DNA of 64,000 bases from Halorussus ruber (GCF_004765785.1 NZ_SBIT01000002.1:372001-436000); one strand, 5' to 3'; shown: positions 17,262 to 26,420, counted from the stretch's first letter. Notes: generated by a model from the sequence alone, not told the origin. Translations and numbers: made by a program.

Positions 17262-18824
17262 TCAGTCCGCGTCCGACCCGAAAACCCGCGGCATCGTGAC
17301 CGTGGTGTGTTCGGAGAGACCGTAGGCGGCCCCGCCCAGTACCGGGACGCCGACGGCCAGCAGCACGAGCGGCGAGACGCCGTAGCCGCTGGCGAGGAAC
17401 AGCCCCGTGGCGACGGTCCCGCAGAGGACCGCGTAGGGAATCTGGGTGTTCACGTGGTCCACGTGGTCCGCCCCGGCGAACATCGACGAGAGGACCGTCG
17501 TGTCGCTGATGGGCGAGCAGTGGTCGCCGAACAGCGACCCGGTGAGGATGGCACCGATAGCGCCCGGTAGGGGTGCCCCGAGGTTGAACGCCAGCGGCAC
17601 GGCGACCGGGAACATGATGCCCATCGTCCCCCACGAGGTCCCGATGCTGAACGAGATGATGGCCGCCGCGAGGAAGACGACCGCGGGCAGGAGTTCAGGC
17701 GTGATGATGCCCTCAGCGACCGAGACGACGTAGGGACCGACGCCCAGCGCCTCGCTGACCGACCCGATGGTCCACGCCAGCGAGAGGACCGCGACCGGGA
17801 ACATGACCATCTTGAACCCCTCGAAGATGGAGTCGCTGATGTCCTCCAACTCGACTCGCGCGTGGCCGACCAGAATCGCCAGCAGCAGACCGCAGGCCGA
17901 GAAGACGCCCCAGAGAATCGCGTCGGCGGTCGCCGCGCCCTTCAGCGCCTCGACCGGAGCCTTGCTGGGCCACCCGCCGGAGGTCAGCAGGCCGAGGCCC
18001 GTGACCGCCACGAGGACGACGATAGGCGCGGCGAAGTACCACCAGCGCGAATCGACGTGGTCGGGCGTGACGATGTCCTCTTCACGAGTCTCCAGCAGGG
18101 GGTCGGCGTCGTCCCGCAGAACCTTGCCCGTCTCCTTGGCGCGCTTCTCGGCGCGCTTCATCGGGCCGAAGTTCCACCCCGTGGCGATGATGATGAAGAC
18201 CAGCACCACCGCCAGCAGGCTGTAGAACCGGAAGGGGATGCTTTCGAGGAACACCACGAACGCGCTCCGGTCGATGCCCAGCGCGTTGAACTGCTCTTTG
18301 ATGAGTCCGACCTCGAAGCCGACCCACGTCGAGACCACCGCCACGCTGACGACCGGCGACGTGGTTGAGTCCAGCAGGTACGCGAGTTTCTCCCGACTGA
18401 TGTCGAACTGGTCGGTAATCGGTCGCATCACCGACCCGGTAATCATCGTACTCGCGTACGAATCCACGAAGATGAGCATCCCGAGGATGCCCGTGCCGAG
18501 TTCGGCCTGTCGGCGCGTCCGGACGCGAGAGATGATGCGCTGTGCGAGCGCGTTCATCCCGCCCGAGAGGAATATCATCCCCAGCATCGCCCCAGAGAGG
18601 AAGGTGAACAACAGCAGTTTGCTGTTGAACGACCCCGTGATATTGTCGATGACCAACTGAAGGGAGTGGGCCGCCCCGACGACTGGATTCCAACCCATCA
18701 AGATGGTCGCGCCTATCCAGATGCCCGCGAATAACGATAGTAGCACCTGTCTGCTCACCAGCGTCAGCACGATTGCGAAGAGTGCTGGTAACAGACTGAT
18801 GACACCATATGTTTCAGGAGCCAT
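17262..18824 (-). CDS. nhaC: Na+/H+ antiporter, NhaC family
   Basis: A 520-residue polytopic membrane protein of the NhaC antiporter family, predicted to exchange sodium for protons. About a dozen hydrophobic segments are visible, with family-typical stretches LTLVSRQVLLSLFAGIWIGA near the N terminus and FSIGTSWGTMGIMFPVAVPLA plus GSLFGDHCSPISDTTVLSS in the C-terminal half. A hydrophilic loop (residues about 215-250) is cytoplasmic. I use the ATG at 18824 rather than an upstream in-frame start at 18848, because an AT box (18851-18860) sits at leaderless distance from 18824. Confidence 0.92.
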   Translation of the reverse strand: MAPETYGVISLLPALFAIVLTLVSRQVLLSLFAGIWIGATILMGWNPVVGAAHSLQLVIDNITGSFNSKLLLFTFLSGAMLGMIFLSGGMNALAQRIISRVRTRRQAELGTGILGMLIFVDSYASTMITGSVMRPITDQFDISREKLAYLLDSTTSPVVSVAVVSTWVGFEVGLIKEQFNALGIDRSAFVVFLESIPFRFYSLLAVVLVFIIIATGWNFGPMKRAEKRAKETGKVLRDDADPLLETREEDIVTPDHVDSRWWYFAAPIVVLVAVTGLGLLTSGGWPSKAPVEALKGAATADAILWGVFSACGLLLAILVGHARVELEDISDSIFEGFKMVMFPVAVLSLAWTIGSVSEALGVGPYVVSVAEGIITPELLPAVVFLAAAIISFSIGTSWGTMGIMFPVAVPLAFNLGAPLPGAIGAILTGSLFGDHCSPISDTTVLSSMFAGADHVDHVNTQIPYAVLCGTVATGLFLASGYGVSPLVLLAVGVPVLGGAAYGLSEHTTVTMPRVFGSDAD

Positions 18825-18850
18825 TACGTGGTTACCATTCACACCCACAA

Positions 18851-18860
18851 TTTTAAATCC
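18851..18860 (-). promoter_or_regulatory. TATA box of nhaC
   Basis: On the minus strand the tract tttaaaatt lies about 30 bases before the ATG at 18824 and supports a leaderless transcript from that start. Confidence 0.5.
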
Positions 18861-18956
18861 TGCCCAATTGACTCAATAGAATCGTAATCAGTGGTAGCTA
18901 TTGATGTTCATTTCTAAATATAAGGTTATTTTTGGATGTTTCGGTTATTCTCGTAG

Positions 18957-19025
18957 ATCGTTCTCGACTTCGTGGAGTACGCCGAGAAACCCGAGGACGT
19001 TATTGCTGAAGTCAAGGAGTACTGA
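18957..19025 (+). pseudogene. Possible gene remnant, 22 codons
   Basis: An open stretch without a start codon encodes IVLDFVEYAEKPEDVIAEVKEY before a TGA. Codon use is GC-rich at third positions in otherwise AT-rich DNA, and the residues form a plausible amphipathic helix. It looks like the 3' end of a lost gene. Family unknown. Confidence 0.3.
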
Positions 19026-19137
19026 GTCGGGTGACACCGAGGATGGACGACTGGGGCGAAGATGGACGATTAGGGCGTGGTACAAACGAGGTCCGAGAAG
19101 AAAGAACGTTTTAGCCTTGGACCACATCCATCCCACA

Positions 19138-20115
19138 ATGAGCGAATCGGACGGCCCCAAACAGGTGGACTCCCCGGCCTACCACCACGAGAACCACACC
19201 GCCGCCCAGACCTGCGGCTGGACCGCCAACGCCCTTCGGGGAGAGGGCAAGTGCTACAAAAATATCTTCTACGGCATCGAGTCCCACAGATGCATCCAGA
19301 TGACGCCGGTCGTCAAGTGCAACGAGCGGTGCGTCTTCTGCTGGCGCGACCACGCCGGTCACGCCTACGAACTGGGCGACGTCGAGTGGGACGACCCAGA
19401 AGCGGTCGTGGACGCCAGCATCGAACTCCAGAAGAAGCTCCTCTCGGGCTTCGGCGGCAACGACGAGGTGCCCCGCGAGGTGTTCGAGGAGTCGATGGAA
19501 CCGCGCCACGTCGCCATCAGCCTCGACGGGGAACCGACGCTCTACCCCTATCTGCCCGAACTCATCGAGGCCTTCCACGACCGGGACATCACCACCTTCC
19601 TCGTGAGCAACGGGACTCGGCCCGAGGTCATTCGGGAGTGCGACCCGACGCAACTCTACGTCAGCGTGGACGCTCCCGAGCGTCACACCTTCGACGAGGT
19701 TGTGAAGGCGATGGAGGACGACGCGTGGGAGAAGTTGGTCGAGACGATGGACGTGCTGGCGGAGAAGGACGAGACCCGGACGGTCCTCCGGACCACGCTC
19801 GTCGGCGGCGAGAACGTCCACCATCCGGAGTGGTACGCCGGGTTCTACCAGCGCGCGGACCCCGACTTCGTGGAACTCAAGTCCTACATGCACGTCGGCG
19901 AGTCCCGCGACCGAGTCGCCCGCGATTCGATGCTCGACCACGAGGAGGTCGTGGCGTTCACCGAGCAGATTCAGGAGCATATGCCCGAACACGAGTACCT
20001 GAAGGAGGTGCCGGTATCGCGGGTAGCCCTGCTGTCGAAGACCGACGACACGTGGGTCCCGAAGTTGAACAAGGACAGCGAGTTCTGGGCGCGGGACCCT
20101 GTTACTGGGGACTGA
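19138..20115 (+). CDS. taw1: tRNA 4-demethylwyosine synthase (TYW1)
   Basis: Radical SAM enzyme that condenses N1-methylguanosine 37 of tRNA-Phe with pyruvate carbons to make the tricyclic wyosine core. Length 325 fits archaeal TYW1. The radical SAM cysteines are C61, C65 and C68 (CNERCVFCWRDH). The second cluster ligands C26, C39 and C52 are also present, with spacing like that of the Methanocaldococcus enzyme. ISLDGEPTLYP supplies the GEP motif. The ATG at 19138 is chosen because it starts just before the conserved region; the frame extends 79 codons upstream without similarity. It ends directly against the stop codon of the convergent regulator gene. Confidence 0.95.
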   Translation: MSESDGPKQVDSPAYHHENHTAAQTCGWTANALRGEGKCYKNIFYGIESHRCIQMTPVVKCNERCVFCWRDHAGHAYELGDVEWDDPEAVVDASIELQKKLLSGFGGNDEVPREVFEESMEPRHVAISLDGEPTLYPYLPELIEAFHDRDITTFLVSNGTRPEVIRECDPTQLYVSVDAPERHTFDEVVKAMEDDAWEKLVETMDVLAEKDETRTVLRTTLVGGENVHHPEWYAGFYQRADPDFVELKSYMHVGESRDRVARDSMLDHEEVVAFTEQIQEHMPEHEYLKEVPVSRVALLSKTDDTWVPKLNKDSEFWARDPVTGD

Positions 20116-21195
20116 TTAGGTTTCGGCGAGTTCGACTGCTTTTTCGGTCAGGCGGTATCTATTGGGAGGGCGAACGTAGTTTATTTTCCCGTATTCGTCG
20201 CCTTTCGTAGTCCATTCGCTGTTCTCGATAGCTTCGACTGCGGCGTTCAATTTAGTAAGCTTATCCCCGGCTCGAAGATGAGATTCGACATCTTCGGGAA
20301 GCACGTCGAACTCCTTTGCGAGGAGACTTCGAATGGTTTCGCCAGCCCCATCTGCTGCAGCAGGAGGTGAACCGGATTGAAGGTCTTCCGTGCTACTAAC
20401 ACGAAGTTGGCCGTCCATGTGGTTGATGAGTTCTTCCAGATTGCGTTCGACCTCTTCCTCAACTCGCCCATTGATAACCTCGTTTATTCGCTCACTGACG
20501 AGGAGCATTTCGGGGCCAGAAGGCTGAATTTCCTCAACAAGACCGACCTCCACCAAATGCATCAGCAAGTTCCGAACAGTATACTCCGAGTCGGTAGTTA
20601 GTTTCTTCTGCACGTCACGTTCTGAGAGGCCATCGTGTTCTGGACCAATACCTTCCTCGGCGAACGAGTTCGCTAGTTCTACTTGTTCGTCAATAGTCGG
20701 TAGTCGTTCGTTCCTATCACGGATGAACGAATCCAGTTGGGATTCAGTCGTCTGTTCGTCCGACGAAAACGCCTTTCTCACTTTCTCCGGGAGTTCAGGT
20801 CGTGGGGCGTTTTCATGACGCTCTATTTTCTCTGATTTTCGAGCGTTGTCGTAGAGTGCGCGAGCCACCGGCACACCGCGAAGATATTTGTACTCGTAGA
20901 GGATATCTATTCCTCGTTCCGTCGGTCCGTAGAATTTCGATGGTAAATCTCGTTTATTTTCACTATCTTCGTAGGTGTAGAGAGATAGAATTCCGGCCTC
21001 TACGAGTGTGTCAACTTGATCGTTAATTGCCGCCTTGCTTTTCGGGATTGCGTAAGCAAGTTCGTCAAGGGACATGAGATGCTCTGGATGGCCCAGAATG
21101 AATTGGATAATGAGGTGGCGAGTTTCCTGCGAGAGAAGTTTAAAGATGTGCCGTTGCTCCTCGAACGGCCCAGAGTCCGTAACGGAATCGTTCAT
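20116..21195 (-). CDS. Winged-helix transcriptional regulator, unknown target
   Basis: A 359-residue protein. Residues about 10-95 form an ArsR/MarR-like winged helix (IFKLLSQETRHLIIQFILGHPEHLMSLDELA, then a DNA-recognition helix with SKAAINDQVDTLVEAGILS). A second helical section at about 170-235 has another HTH-like pattern (LSERDVQKKL, EYTVRNLLMHLVEVGLVEE). The last 60 residues contain KINYVRPPNRYRLTEKAVELA, typical of a wing or a third wHTH. I use the ATG at 21195; an in-frame TTG at 21216 is less likely. The gene is low in GC, divergent from the unknown gene at 21309, and probably controls the shared 113-base promoter. Confidence 0.7.
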   Translation of the reverse strand: MNDSVTDSGPFEEQRHIFKLLSQETRHLIIQFILGHPEHLMSLDELAYAIPKSKAAINDQVDTLVEAGILSLYTYEDSENKRDLPSKFYGPTERGIDILYEYKYLRGVPVARALYDNARKSEKIERHENAPRPELPEKVRKAFSSDEQTTESQLDSFIRDRNERLPTIDEQVELANSFAEEGIGPEHDGLSERDVQKKLTTDSEYTVRNLLMHLVEVGLVEEIQPSGPEMLLVSERINEVINGRVEEEVERNLEELINHMDGQLRVSSTEDLQSGSPPAAADGAGETIRSLLAKEFDVLPEDVESHLRAGDKLTKLNAAVEAIENSEWTTKGDEYGKINYVRPPNRYRLTEKAVELAET

Positions 21196-21276
21196 ACACG
21201 TACTTTGAGAAGACAAGGAATAATACTTTGGGTCAACCGATTCGGTCTAATAGAGAAAACCCAAATCGATTGGAAA

Positions 21277-21285
21277 ACCATAAAT
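21277..21285 (+). promoter_or_regulatory. TATA-like box in the divergent promoter
   Basis: An AT tract (cataaat) about 28 bases before the ATG at 21309, consistent with a leaderless transcript of the rightward gene. Confidence 0.4.
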
Positions 21286-21308
21286 GACGAAAGTGGGATA
21301 ATAAACTA

Positions 21309-22091
21309 ATGCCTGAGTCGTCAGTTCCACCTGATGCGGACGAGATTAAAGCTGTAGTCGATGAAGCTCTACATGGTCTCGAATTGGATTTCGACGAAGT
21401 CGCTAAAGTTTTGAATTTTGCCGACAGCGAACTCAGCCAATTACAGACACCCGAAACCACGTACTACGTCCTCGGGAGCTATCGGGACCCCTACATCCGC
21501 CGACTCAGAACTGTCGAAAACGAACTGAATAAGCGACTCAGTGCCTACGCTTTCGTCATGGGCGACCTCCAAGAAATCGGACTCGACCGACTTCCTGAGT
21601 TCAGAGTTCGGTTTCATCTCTTGGCGGCGTACGCAGATTACCTCGTTGGGGTGTACGAGCAGGACGGCGGCGGAGAGATCACAGAATTGGGGAAAATTAG
21701 TGAAACTCCGTACTTCGACAAATCATACGTCCTGCCACGCGATTACTGCTGGATGACTGGGAAGAATTTCGACGGGAAAGCAGATGTCGTCGGTGCTGCG
21801 ATGGCTATCTACTGTAACGACGACCTGAGCGACGACGAGAAAACGGATAAACTTGAATCGTTGGCGGCGGAAGCGCAAGAGAGCGGAATTGAGGTCTCGG
21901 AAGAAGCACTCATCGACGCAGTAGACGAGCGCGAGGAAGATGACACAGTATCCTACAGTTGGGTCCACCTCAACGAGTTCCGACTCTTCGAGTTGCACGA
22001 CCGCTGTCAACCGTGGGTCGAAGAATCAGAACTCCGCGGCTCGGTGGACATCGTACCTACCCCTAGTCGTCACCCTGATTGGGAGGAGTAA
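21309..22091 (+). CDS. Unknown protein with deoxyribosyltransferase/TIR-like pattern
   Basis: A 260-residue protein that I do not recognise as a named family. After a helical N-terminal 50 residues comes a Rossmann-like pattern: strand YYVLGSYRD (52-60), helix, strand AFVMGDL (81-87), then a long helix entering AAYADYLVGVYE (106-117) and GGEITELG (121-128). This order (GSY strand, D/E strand, aD-lvgV strand, ElG helix) is how nucleoside 2-deoxyribosyltransferase-like and some TIR-like NAD-cleaving folds read, with E126 in the place of the catalytic Glu. The C-terminal half has KSYVLPRDYCWMTGK and a WVHLNEFRLFELHDRC segment. It may be an NAD or nucleotide-processing enzyme; this is inference. 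Confidence 0.55.
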   Translation: MPESSVPPDADEIKAVVDEALHGLELDFDEVAKVLNFADSELSQLQTPETTYYVLGSYRDPYIRRLRTVENELNKRLSAYAFVMGDLQEIGLDRLPEFRVRFHLLAAYADYLVGVYEQDGGGEITELGKISETPYFDKSYVLPRDYCWMTGKNFDGKADVVGAAMAIYCNDDLSDDEKTDKLESLAAEAQESGIEVSEEALIDAVDEREEDDTVSYSWVHLNEFRLFELHDRCQPWVEESELRGSVDIVPTPSRHPDWEE

Positions 22092-22112
22092 TAGACTGCC
22101 ACCTATTGATTC

Positions 22113-22520
22113 TCAGAGTCGCTCCAACTTCTCGGTCTCCTCGCTCTCGACGTTCCCCGTGTTCTTCGTCTCTGTCGGCTCGAACAGCAGGACTTCGGCC
22201 TCGCCCTCGTCGGCGACCGGGCGGTGTTCGACGCCCGCGGGGACGACCAGCATCTCGCCCTCGTCCAGCGTCACCTCCTCACTCGGTGCCGCGTCTGCGC
22301 TCGGTGCCACATTCTCGTCGGTCTCCTCGTCTCGGAACTCGATGCGGAGTCGGCCCTTTCTGACCAGAAAGAGTTCGTCGGCGTCGTCGTGGTGGTGCCA
22401 GACGAACTCGCCTTCGAGTTTGGCGAGCTTTACGGCCTGTCCGTTGAGTTCGGCCGCGAGACGCGGCGACCATTGCTCGTCGAACGAATCGAAACCGGCG
22501 TCGAGGTTCACTTTCTCCAT
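22113..22520 (-). CDS. Cupin domain protein
   Basis: A 135-residue single-domain cupin. The first cupin motif reads FVWHHHDDADELFLVRKGRLRIEF, with metal-binding His residues and Glu. The second reads GEMLVVPAGVEHRPVADEGEAEVLLF, with the last His. These four ligands usually bind Fe, Mn or Zn. Substrate unknown; relatives include small metal-dependent isomerases, dioxygenases and binding proteins. The ATG at 22520 begins MEKVNLDAGFDSFDEQWSPR, the normal start of this group; the frame runs upstream without similarity. It is divergent from ribK. Confidence 0.85.
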   Translation of the reverse strand: MEKVNLDAGFDSFDEQWSPRLAAELNGQAVKLAKLEGEFVWHHHDDADELFLVRKGRLRIEFRDEETDENVAPSADAAPSEEVTLDEGEMLVVPAGVEHRPVADEGEAEVLLFEPTETKNTGNVESEETEKLERL

Positions 22521-22704
22521 GCCCGAGGAGTCGCGGGCGTCGGGGATAGGTCTGTGGCCGCGAGTCGAACGAAAGGAATAGGTGCCGGGAATCCCCATTT
22601 CGATTCCTGACCGACTGCCGTGCGCCGCCACACCACCCCGTTCCACTTCTGAGAACCGTACCGCATCCGTTATGCTTAAACCGCGAGCGGCCGGAGTGTC
22701 AACT

Positions 22705-23412
22705 ATGTCAGCGACACGGCCGCGCGCGGTCGGCTACGACGAACTCGCCGCGCTCAAACTCCTCGCGCTCGACGGCGGGTTAGACGGCGAGGTCAAAGTC
22801 TCCTGCTCGGGCCTCGCCGAGCGCCTCGACGCCTCCAACCAGACCGCCTCCCGGCGACTCCAGCGCCTCGACGACGCCGGACTCGTAGAGCGCGACATGG
22901 TCAGCGACGGCCAGTGGGTCTCGATTACGGAGGACGGCGAGTGGTCCCTGAAACGGGAGTACGAGGACTACCGTCGCATCTTCGAGACGCCCGCCGGGGT
23001 GGACCTGACCGGCACCGTCACCAGCGGGATGGGCGAGGGCCGCCACTACATCTCCCTGCCGGGATACATGGAGCAGTTCGAGGAGCGACTGGGCTACGAG
23101 CCGTTCCTCGGCACGCTCAACGTCGAGTTGACCGACGAGAGCATCCGCGCTCGCTCGGCGATGGAGGCGCTGGACCCCGTCCCCATCGACGGGTGGGAAG
23201 ACGAGGACCGGACCTATGGCCCCGCGGTCTGCTACCCCGCAGTCGTAGAAACGCAGGACGGCGAAGTCTACGAGCAGGCCCACACCATCGCGCCGGAGCG
23301 CACCCACCACGACGAGGACCAGTTGGAGGTCATCGCGCCGGAGAAACTCCGCGAGGAGTTGGAACTGGAGGACGGCGACCACGTGACGGTCCACGTCGAG
23401 GAGAACGCATGA
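22705..23412 (+). CDS. ribK: CTP-dependent riboflavin kinase with N-terminal HTH
   Basis: Converts riboflavin to FMN using CTP, the archaeal alternative to bacterial RibF. The N-terminal 95 residues are a winged helix ([33 protein letters not shown]) and the C-terminal 135 residues the kinase domain, with [19 protein letters not shown] and LGTLNVEL typical of RibK. The HTH suggests that the enzyme also represses or activates its own operon in response to flavin. The ATG at 22705 is preceded at about 30 bases by a TATA-like cttaaa. The stop overlaps the ribB start by four bases (ATGA). Confidence 0.93.
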   Translation: MSATRPRAVGYDELAALKLLALDGGLDGEVKVSCSGLAERLDASNQTASRRLQRLDDAGLVERDMVSDGQWVSITEDGEWSLKREYEDYRRIFETPAGVDLTGTVTSGMGEGRHYISLPGYMEQFEERLGYEPFLGTLNVELTDESIRARSAMEALDPVPIDGWEDEDRTYGPAVCYPAVVETQDGEVYEQAHTIAPERTHHDEDQLEVIAPEKLREELELEDGDHVTVHVEENA

Positions 23413-24065
23413 GTCAGGCCGCCGGAAGCGTCGAGGCCGCAATCGAGGCCTTCCGCGAGGGGTCGCCGGTCCTCGTCCACGACGCCGCCGACCGCGAGGG
23501 CGAGACCGACCTCATCTACCCCGCCGGAGCGGTCACGCCGGAGGCCGTCTCGCGCCTGCGCAACGACGCCGGAGGGCTGATCTGCGTCGCGCTCGCCGAC
23601 GAGGTGGCCGACGAGTTCGGCCTGCCGTTCTTGGAGGACGCGCTCGACCACCCCGCCAGCGCGGCCCACGACCTCGGCTACGACGAGCGCTCGTCGTTCT
23701 CGCTCCCGGTCAACCACCGGGACACCTACACCGGCATCACCGACGAGGACCGCGCGAAGACGATTACCGAACTCGCCAGCGCGGCCGAGAACCCGGACGA
23801 GGTAGACTTCGCCGACGAGTTCCGCGCGCCGGGCCACGTCCACGTCCTCCGGGCCGCGCCGGACCTGCTCGGCGACCGCGAGGGCCACACCGAACTCGGC
23901 ATCGCGCTGGCTGAGGCCGCTGGCCGCGAGCCTGCGGTCGTCGTCTGCGAGATGCTGGACGACGAGACCGGCGAGGCGCTCTCGCCCGACGACGCCAAGG
24001 CCTACGCCGAGCGCCACGGCTTCCCGTATCTGGAAGGCTCGGCGGTCATCGAGCGACTGGGGTAA
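23409..24065 (+). CDS. ribB: 3,4-Dihydroxy-2-butanone 4-phosphate synthase
   Basis: Makes the four-carbon precursor of riboflavin from ribulose 5-phosphate. The catalytic and metal-binding motif is [16 protein letters not shown] near residue 30, with the conserved Asp/Glu set. [27 protein letters not shown] and [13 protein letters not shown] are diagnostic. Length 218 matches the archaeal monofunctional form without the GTP cyclohydrolase II domain. It is translationally coupled to ribK, so FMN formation and riboflavin synthesis are controlled together. Confidence 0.95.
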   Translation: MSQAAGSVEAAIEAFREGSPVLVHDAADREGETDLIYPAGAVTPEAVSRLRNDAGGLICVALADEVADEFGLPFLEDALDHPASAAHDLGYDERSSFSLPVNHRDTYTGITDEDRAKTITELASAAENPDEVDFADEFRAPGHVHVLRAAPDLLGDREGHTELGIALAEAAGREPAVVVCEMLDDETGEALSPDDAKAYAERHGFPYLEGSAVIERLG

Positions 24066-24337
24066 AATTGGACTACCCGCTACTAGTTTAATTTCCACCC
24101 CCGATTTAAACCCCATATTTCCCTCATTAATGAAACGAGAATATTTATCCAGAAAAGACCATATTCCCCACTAATACATGGAAAGCTGTAGAAAAAGGGA
24201 ACCAACCAATGGATTTCTTATGGAATTTCTAATAGTTCGAAGGGTGGACTTTGTGCAACACCTGTGAAGAAATCAAAAACCGGCTATAGAGACGTTAAGA
24301 GTGTTTAAAACCCTCTTTTTTCCGACCATCGTAACCT

Positions 24338-24502
24338 TTAGGGTCTAAAAGAGAGTAAGATAAGATGGACTAGGTATGCCACTACCACCGAGTCCATGAT
24401 CAACGTCAATTCACTGGCGTAATTGATCTCAGCCGCTTCACTATCGGCTGACCGGCCAGTGGCGGTCGCCTTACCAACGGCCGCGATGACGTTGGAAATC
24501 AT
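24338..24502 (-). CDS. Tiny membrane protein A, 54 residues
   Basis: Begins MISNVIAAVGKATATG, has a polar middle (RSADSEAAEINYASE) and ends with a hydrophobic helix (LIMDSVVVAYLVHLILLSF). The start is chosen by comparison with the related gene at 24611-24817: both have a conserved CGGGAAGA-like sequence just before ATG and the same opening M-I/V-S-N-V. An adjacent ATG at 24505 is equally possible. It lies in a low-GC block without core genes. No family recognised. Confidence 0.5.
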   Translation of the reverse strand: MISNVIAAVGKATATGRSADSEAAEINYASELTLIMDSVVVAYLVHLILLSFRP

Positions 24503-24610
24503 CATCTTCCCGATTTCTATACCTGCTAGAGGTATTACTGCGGAGAAAAGCACTCAAAAGAGTTGTAAGTTCTTGGAGCGAGATTAGCCGCCTATGAAGG
24601 CGGTGCCGTT

Positions 24611-24817
24611 TTACCTAATTCGGTTCTCACCTTTGTCAGGGTTCGGCTTATTTTGGCGGGGCCGCGCTACTGCGTAGCCGAGTATCAGACTCGACCCGCA
24701 GATAATCACGCCTGCAGTAGCGACCGGAAGGGTACCACTGAGAAGGCCCGTTCTTATCATCTCTGCGCCAGCCAGAACCCCCATACCAAGGGGGCCGAGA
24801 GTAACGTTGGAAACCAT
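24611..24817 (-). CDS. Tiny membrane protein B, 68 residues
   Basis: Begins MVSNVTLGPLGMGVLAGAEM, contains two short hydrophobic stretches (LGPLGMGVLAG; LPVATAGVIICGSSLILGYAV) and ends in a basic, Asn/Pro-rich tail (RPRQNKPNPDKGENRIR). The DNA around its start (cgatggtttccaacgtt) matches that of the gene at 24502, so the two are probably products of an old tandem duplication that has since diverged strongly. No family recognised. Confidence 0.5.
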   Translation of the reverse strand: MVSNVTLGPLGMGVLAGAEMIRTGLLSGTLPVATAGVIICGSSLILGYAVARPRQNKPNPDKGENRIR

Positions 24818-25064
24818 CGTCTTCCCGAGTAGACACAGAGGGAACTACCCTCCATGCGCCCTCGTTGTTAAAGGACTCGCGTACCGATAACTTCGTCAAA
24901 CGTCTTTCTCGTCGAAGAGACGTGCCAAGACTTCTTCTCATAAACGCTAACACTAAATTCTGTCCTGAAGGTTAAAAGTGTTCGTCAATCCAACCATCTC
25001 ATTATTTTACCGTATATTTGAAGATACTAAGGTAGTATCCCGATCTAGTTAACATAGCATAGAA
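24818..25064. other. Low-GC spacer
   Basis: About 250 bases of AT-rich DNA upstream of the small membrane genes. It carries no credible ORF and no clear hairpin. It may hold the promoter of the small-protein pair, but I cannot single out a box. Confidence 0.4.
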
Positions 25065-26420
25065 TTATACTCCCATTAGGACTTCGTCGGCGTCGTCCAG
25101 ATATTCATCCAAATCCGCCTCCCCGTGAGCAAGCGAAAGGTGATGGCGCTTGTACGGATTCGGCGTGAAGAAGTGGCCCCGGTCGCGCATCCCCTGCGCG
25201 AAGTCCCGAAATCGCTCCTCGTCCAGTCCGACCACGTCCTCGTAGTCGCGCGGTTCGCCAGTCACCCCGAACTGGAGACTGAAAATACTCCGGAGGCCCA
25301 CCACGCGACCCTCGACGCCGTGGTCCTCCAGTAAGTCACGCAGACCCGCCCGATACCGGTCACCGAGGTCCGCGAGTTGTTCGGGCACCTCCTCGGAGTC
25401 CACGATGTCCAGCGTCTCCCTCGCCGCCGCGAGGCCGACCGGATGGCCCGAGTAGGTCCCGCTGATGACGACGCCGGACTCGTGGTCGCCCCCGGCCTGT
25501 TCGAGGAGGTCCCGCCGCCCGCCGACCGCCGCGACCGGGTAGCCGTTGCCCATCGCCTTCGCCACGCAGGTCAGGTCCGGGTCGGCGTCGAGTTCCGACT
25601 GCATCCCGCCCGCGGAGTGGCGGAAGGCCGTGATGACCTCGTCGAAGATGAGCGGCACGTCGCGCTCGCTGGTCTCGGCGTCGAGGGTCGCCACGAACTC
25701 GTCGGTCGGGCGCAGGCAGCCGACCGAGTGGGGCACCGGTTCGAGAATCACGCCCGCCAACTCGTCGCCGTGAGTCGCCATCGCCTCGCGGAAGGCCGCG
25801 GGGTCGTTGAAGGGGACGACGACGGTGTTCTCGACCGCGGCCGAGAGCATCCCGTCGGACTCGGGGTAGGGCCTTCGTTCGGGACCTCCGTCTACGTCGC
25901 CGAGTTCCGCCGCCGGGGGATAGACGCTCACGTCCACGTAGTCGTGCCAGCCGTGGTAACATCCCTCGAACTTCAGGATTTTCTCGTTGCCGGTGTGCGC
26001 TCTGGCGAGTCGAATCGCGTGGTAGGTGGCCTCGCTCCCGCTGTTGGCGAAGTTGACCATCTCGACGCTCGGGAGGAGGTCGGTCAGTCGCTCGGCCACC
26101 TCGACTTCGAGTTCGGTGGTTCCGGTCCCGTAGAGGACTCCTCGGTCGATTGCTTCTTTGACAGCAGAATCGACTCGGGGGTGGCCGTGGCCGAGGACGA
26201 TGGGTCCAAACGCCAGATGGTAGTCGGTTAGCTCCTCGCCAGCGACGGTGGTGAGGGTCGCGTCCTCGGCGGCGTCGAAGGCCACGTCGCCGCAGTCGTA
26301 GGCCTGCGCCCTGAGTCCGGTCTGCGCGCCGCCGGGGACGACCTCCTTGGCACGCGAGACGACGTCGGTGTTGGATAGGTTACTCGCCGAAATCTCCTCG
26401 TCGGTTTGTTGGTTCGTCAT
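25065..26420 (-). CDS. Class III aminotransferase (glutamate-1-semialdehyde mutase-like)
   Basis: PLP enzyme of 451 residues in the class III aminotransferase group. The phosphate-binding region NFANSGSEATYHAIRLARAHTG and the FEGCYHGWHDY motif are those of glutamate-1-semialdehyde aminomutase and its relatives. IFDEVITAFR supplies the Asp that contacts the PLP ring nitrogen, and CVAKAMGNGYPVAAVGG supplies the PLP lysine. The N-terminal 30 residues and the C-terminal end differ from the usual HemL pattern, so I read this as a paralogue with an unknown amine substrate and do not name it hemL. It is divergent from ilvE. Confidence 0.85.
   Translation of the reverse strand: MTNQQTDEEISASNLSNTDVVSRAKEVVPGGAQTGLRAQAYDCGDVAFDAAEDATLTTVAGEELTDYHLAFGPIVLGHGHPRVDSAVKEAIDRGVLYGTGTTELEVEVAERLTDLLPSVEMVNFANSGSEATYHAIRLARAHTGNEKILKFEGCYHGWHDYVDVSVYPPAAELGDVDGGPERRPYPESDGMLSAAVENTVVVPFNDPAAFREAMATHGDELAGVILEPVPHSVGCLRPTDEFVATLDAETSERDVPLIFDEVITAFRHSAGGMQSELDADPDLTCVAKAMGNGYPVAAVGGRRDLLEQAGGDHESGVVISGTYSGHPVGLAAARETLDIVDSEEVPEQLADLGDRYRAGLRDLLEDHGVEGRVVGLRSIFSLQFGVTGEPRDYEDVVGLDEERFRDFAQGMRDRGHFFTPNPYKRHHLSLAHGEADLDEYLDDADEVLMGV

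Noticed and set aside
24178-24267. 29-codon frame near a TATA-like tract after ribB
   Set aside because: No hydrophobic or family pattern, and AT-rich codons throughout; probably chance.
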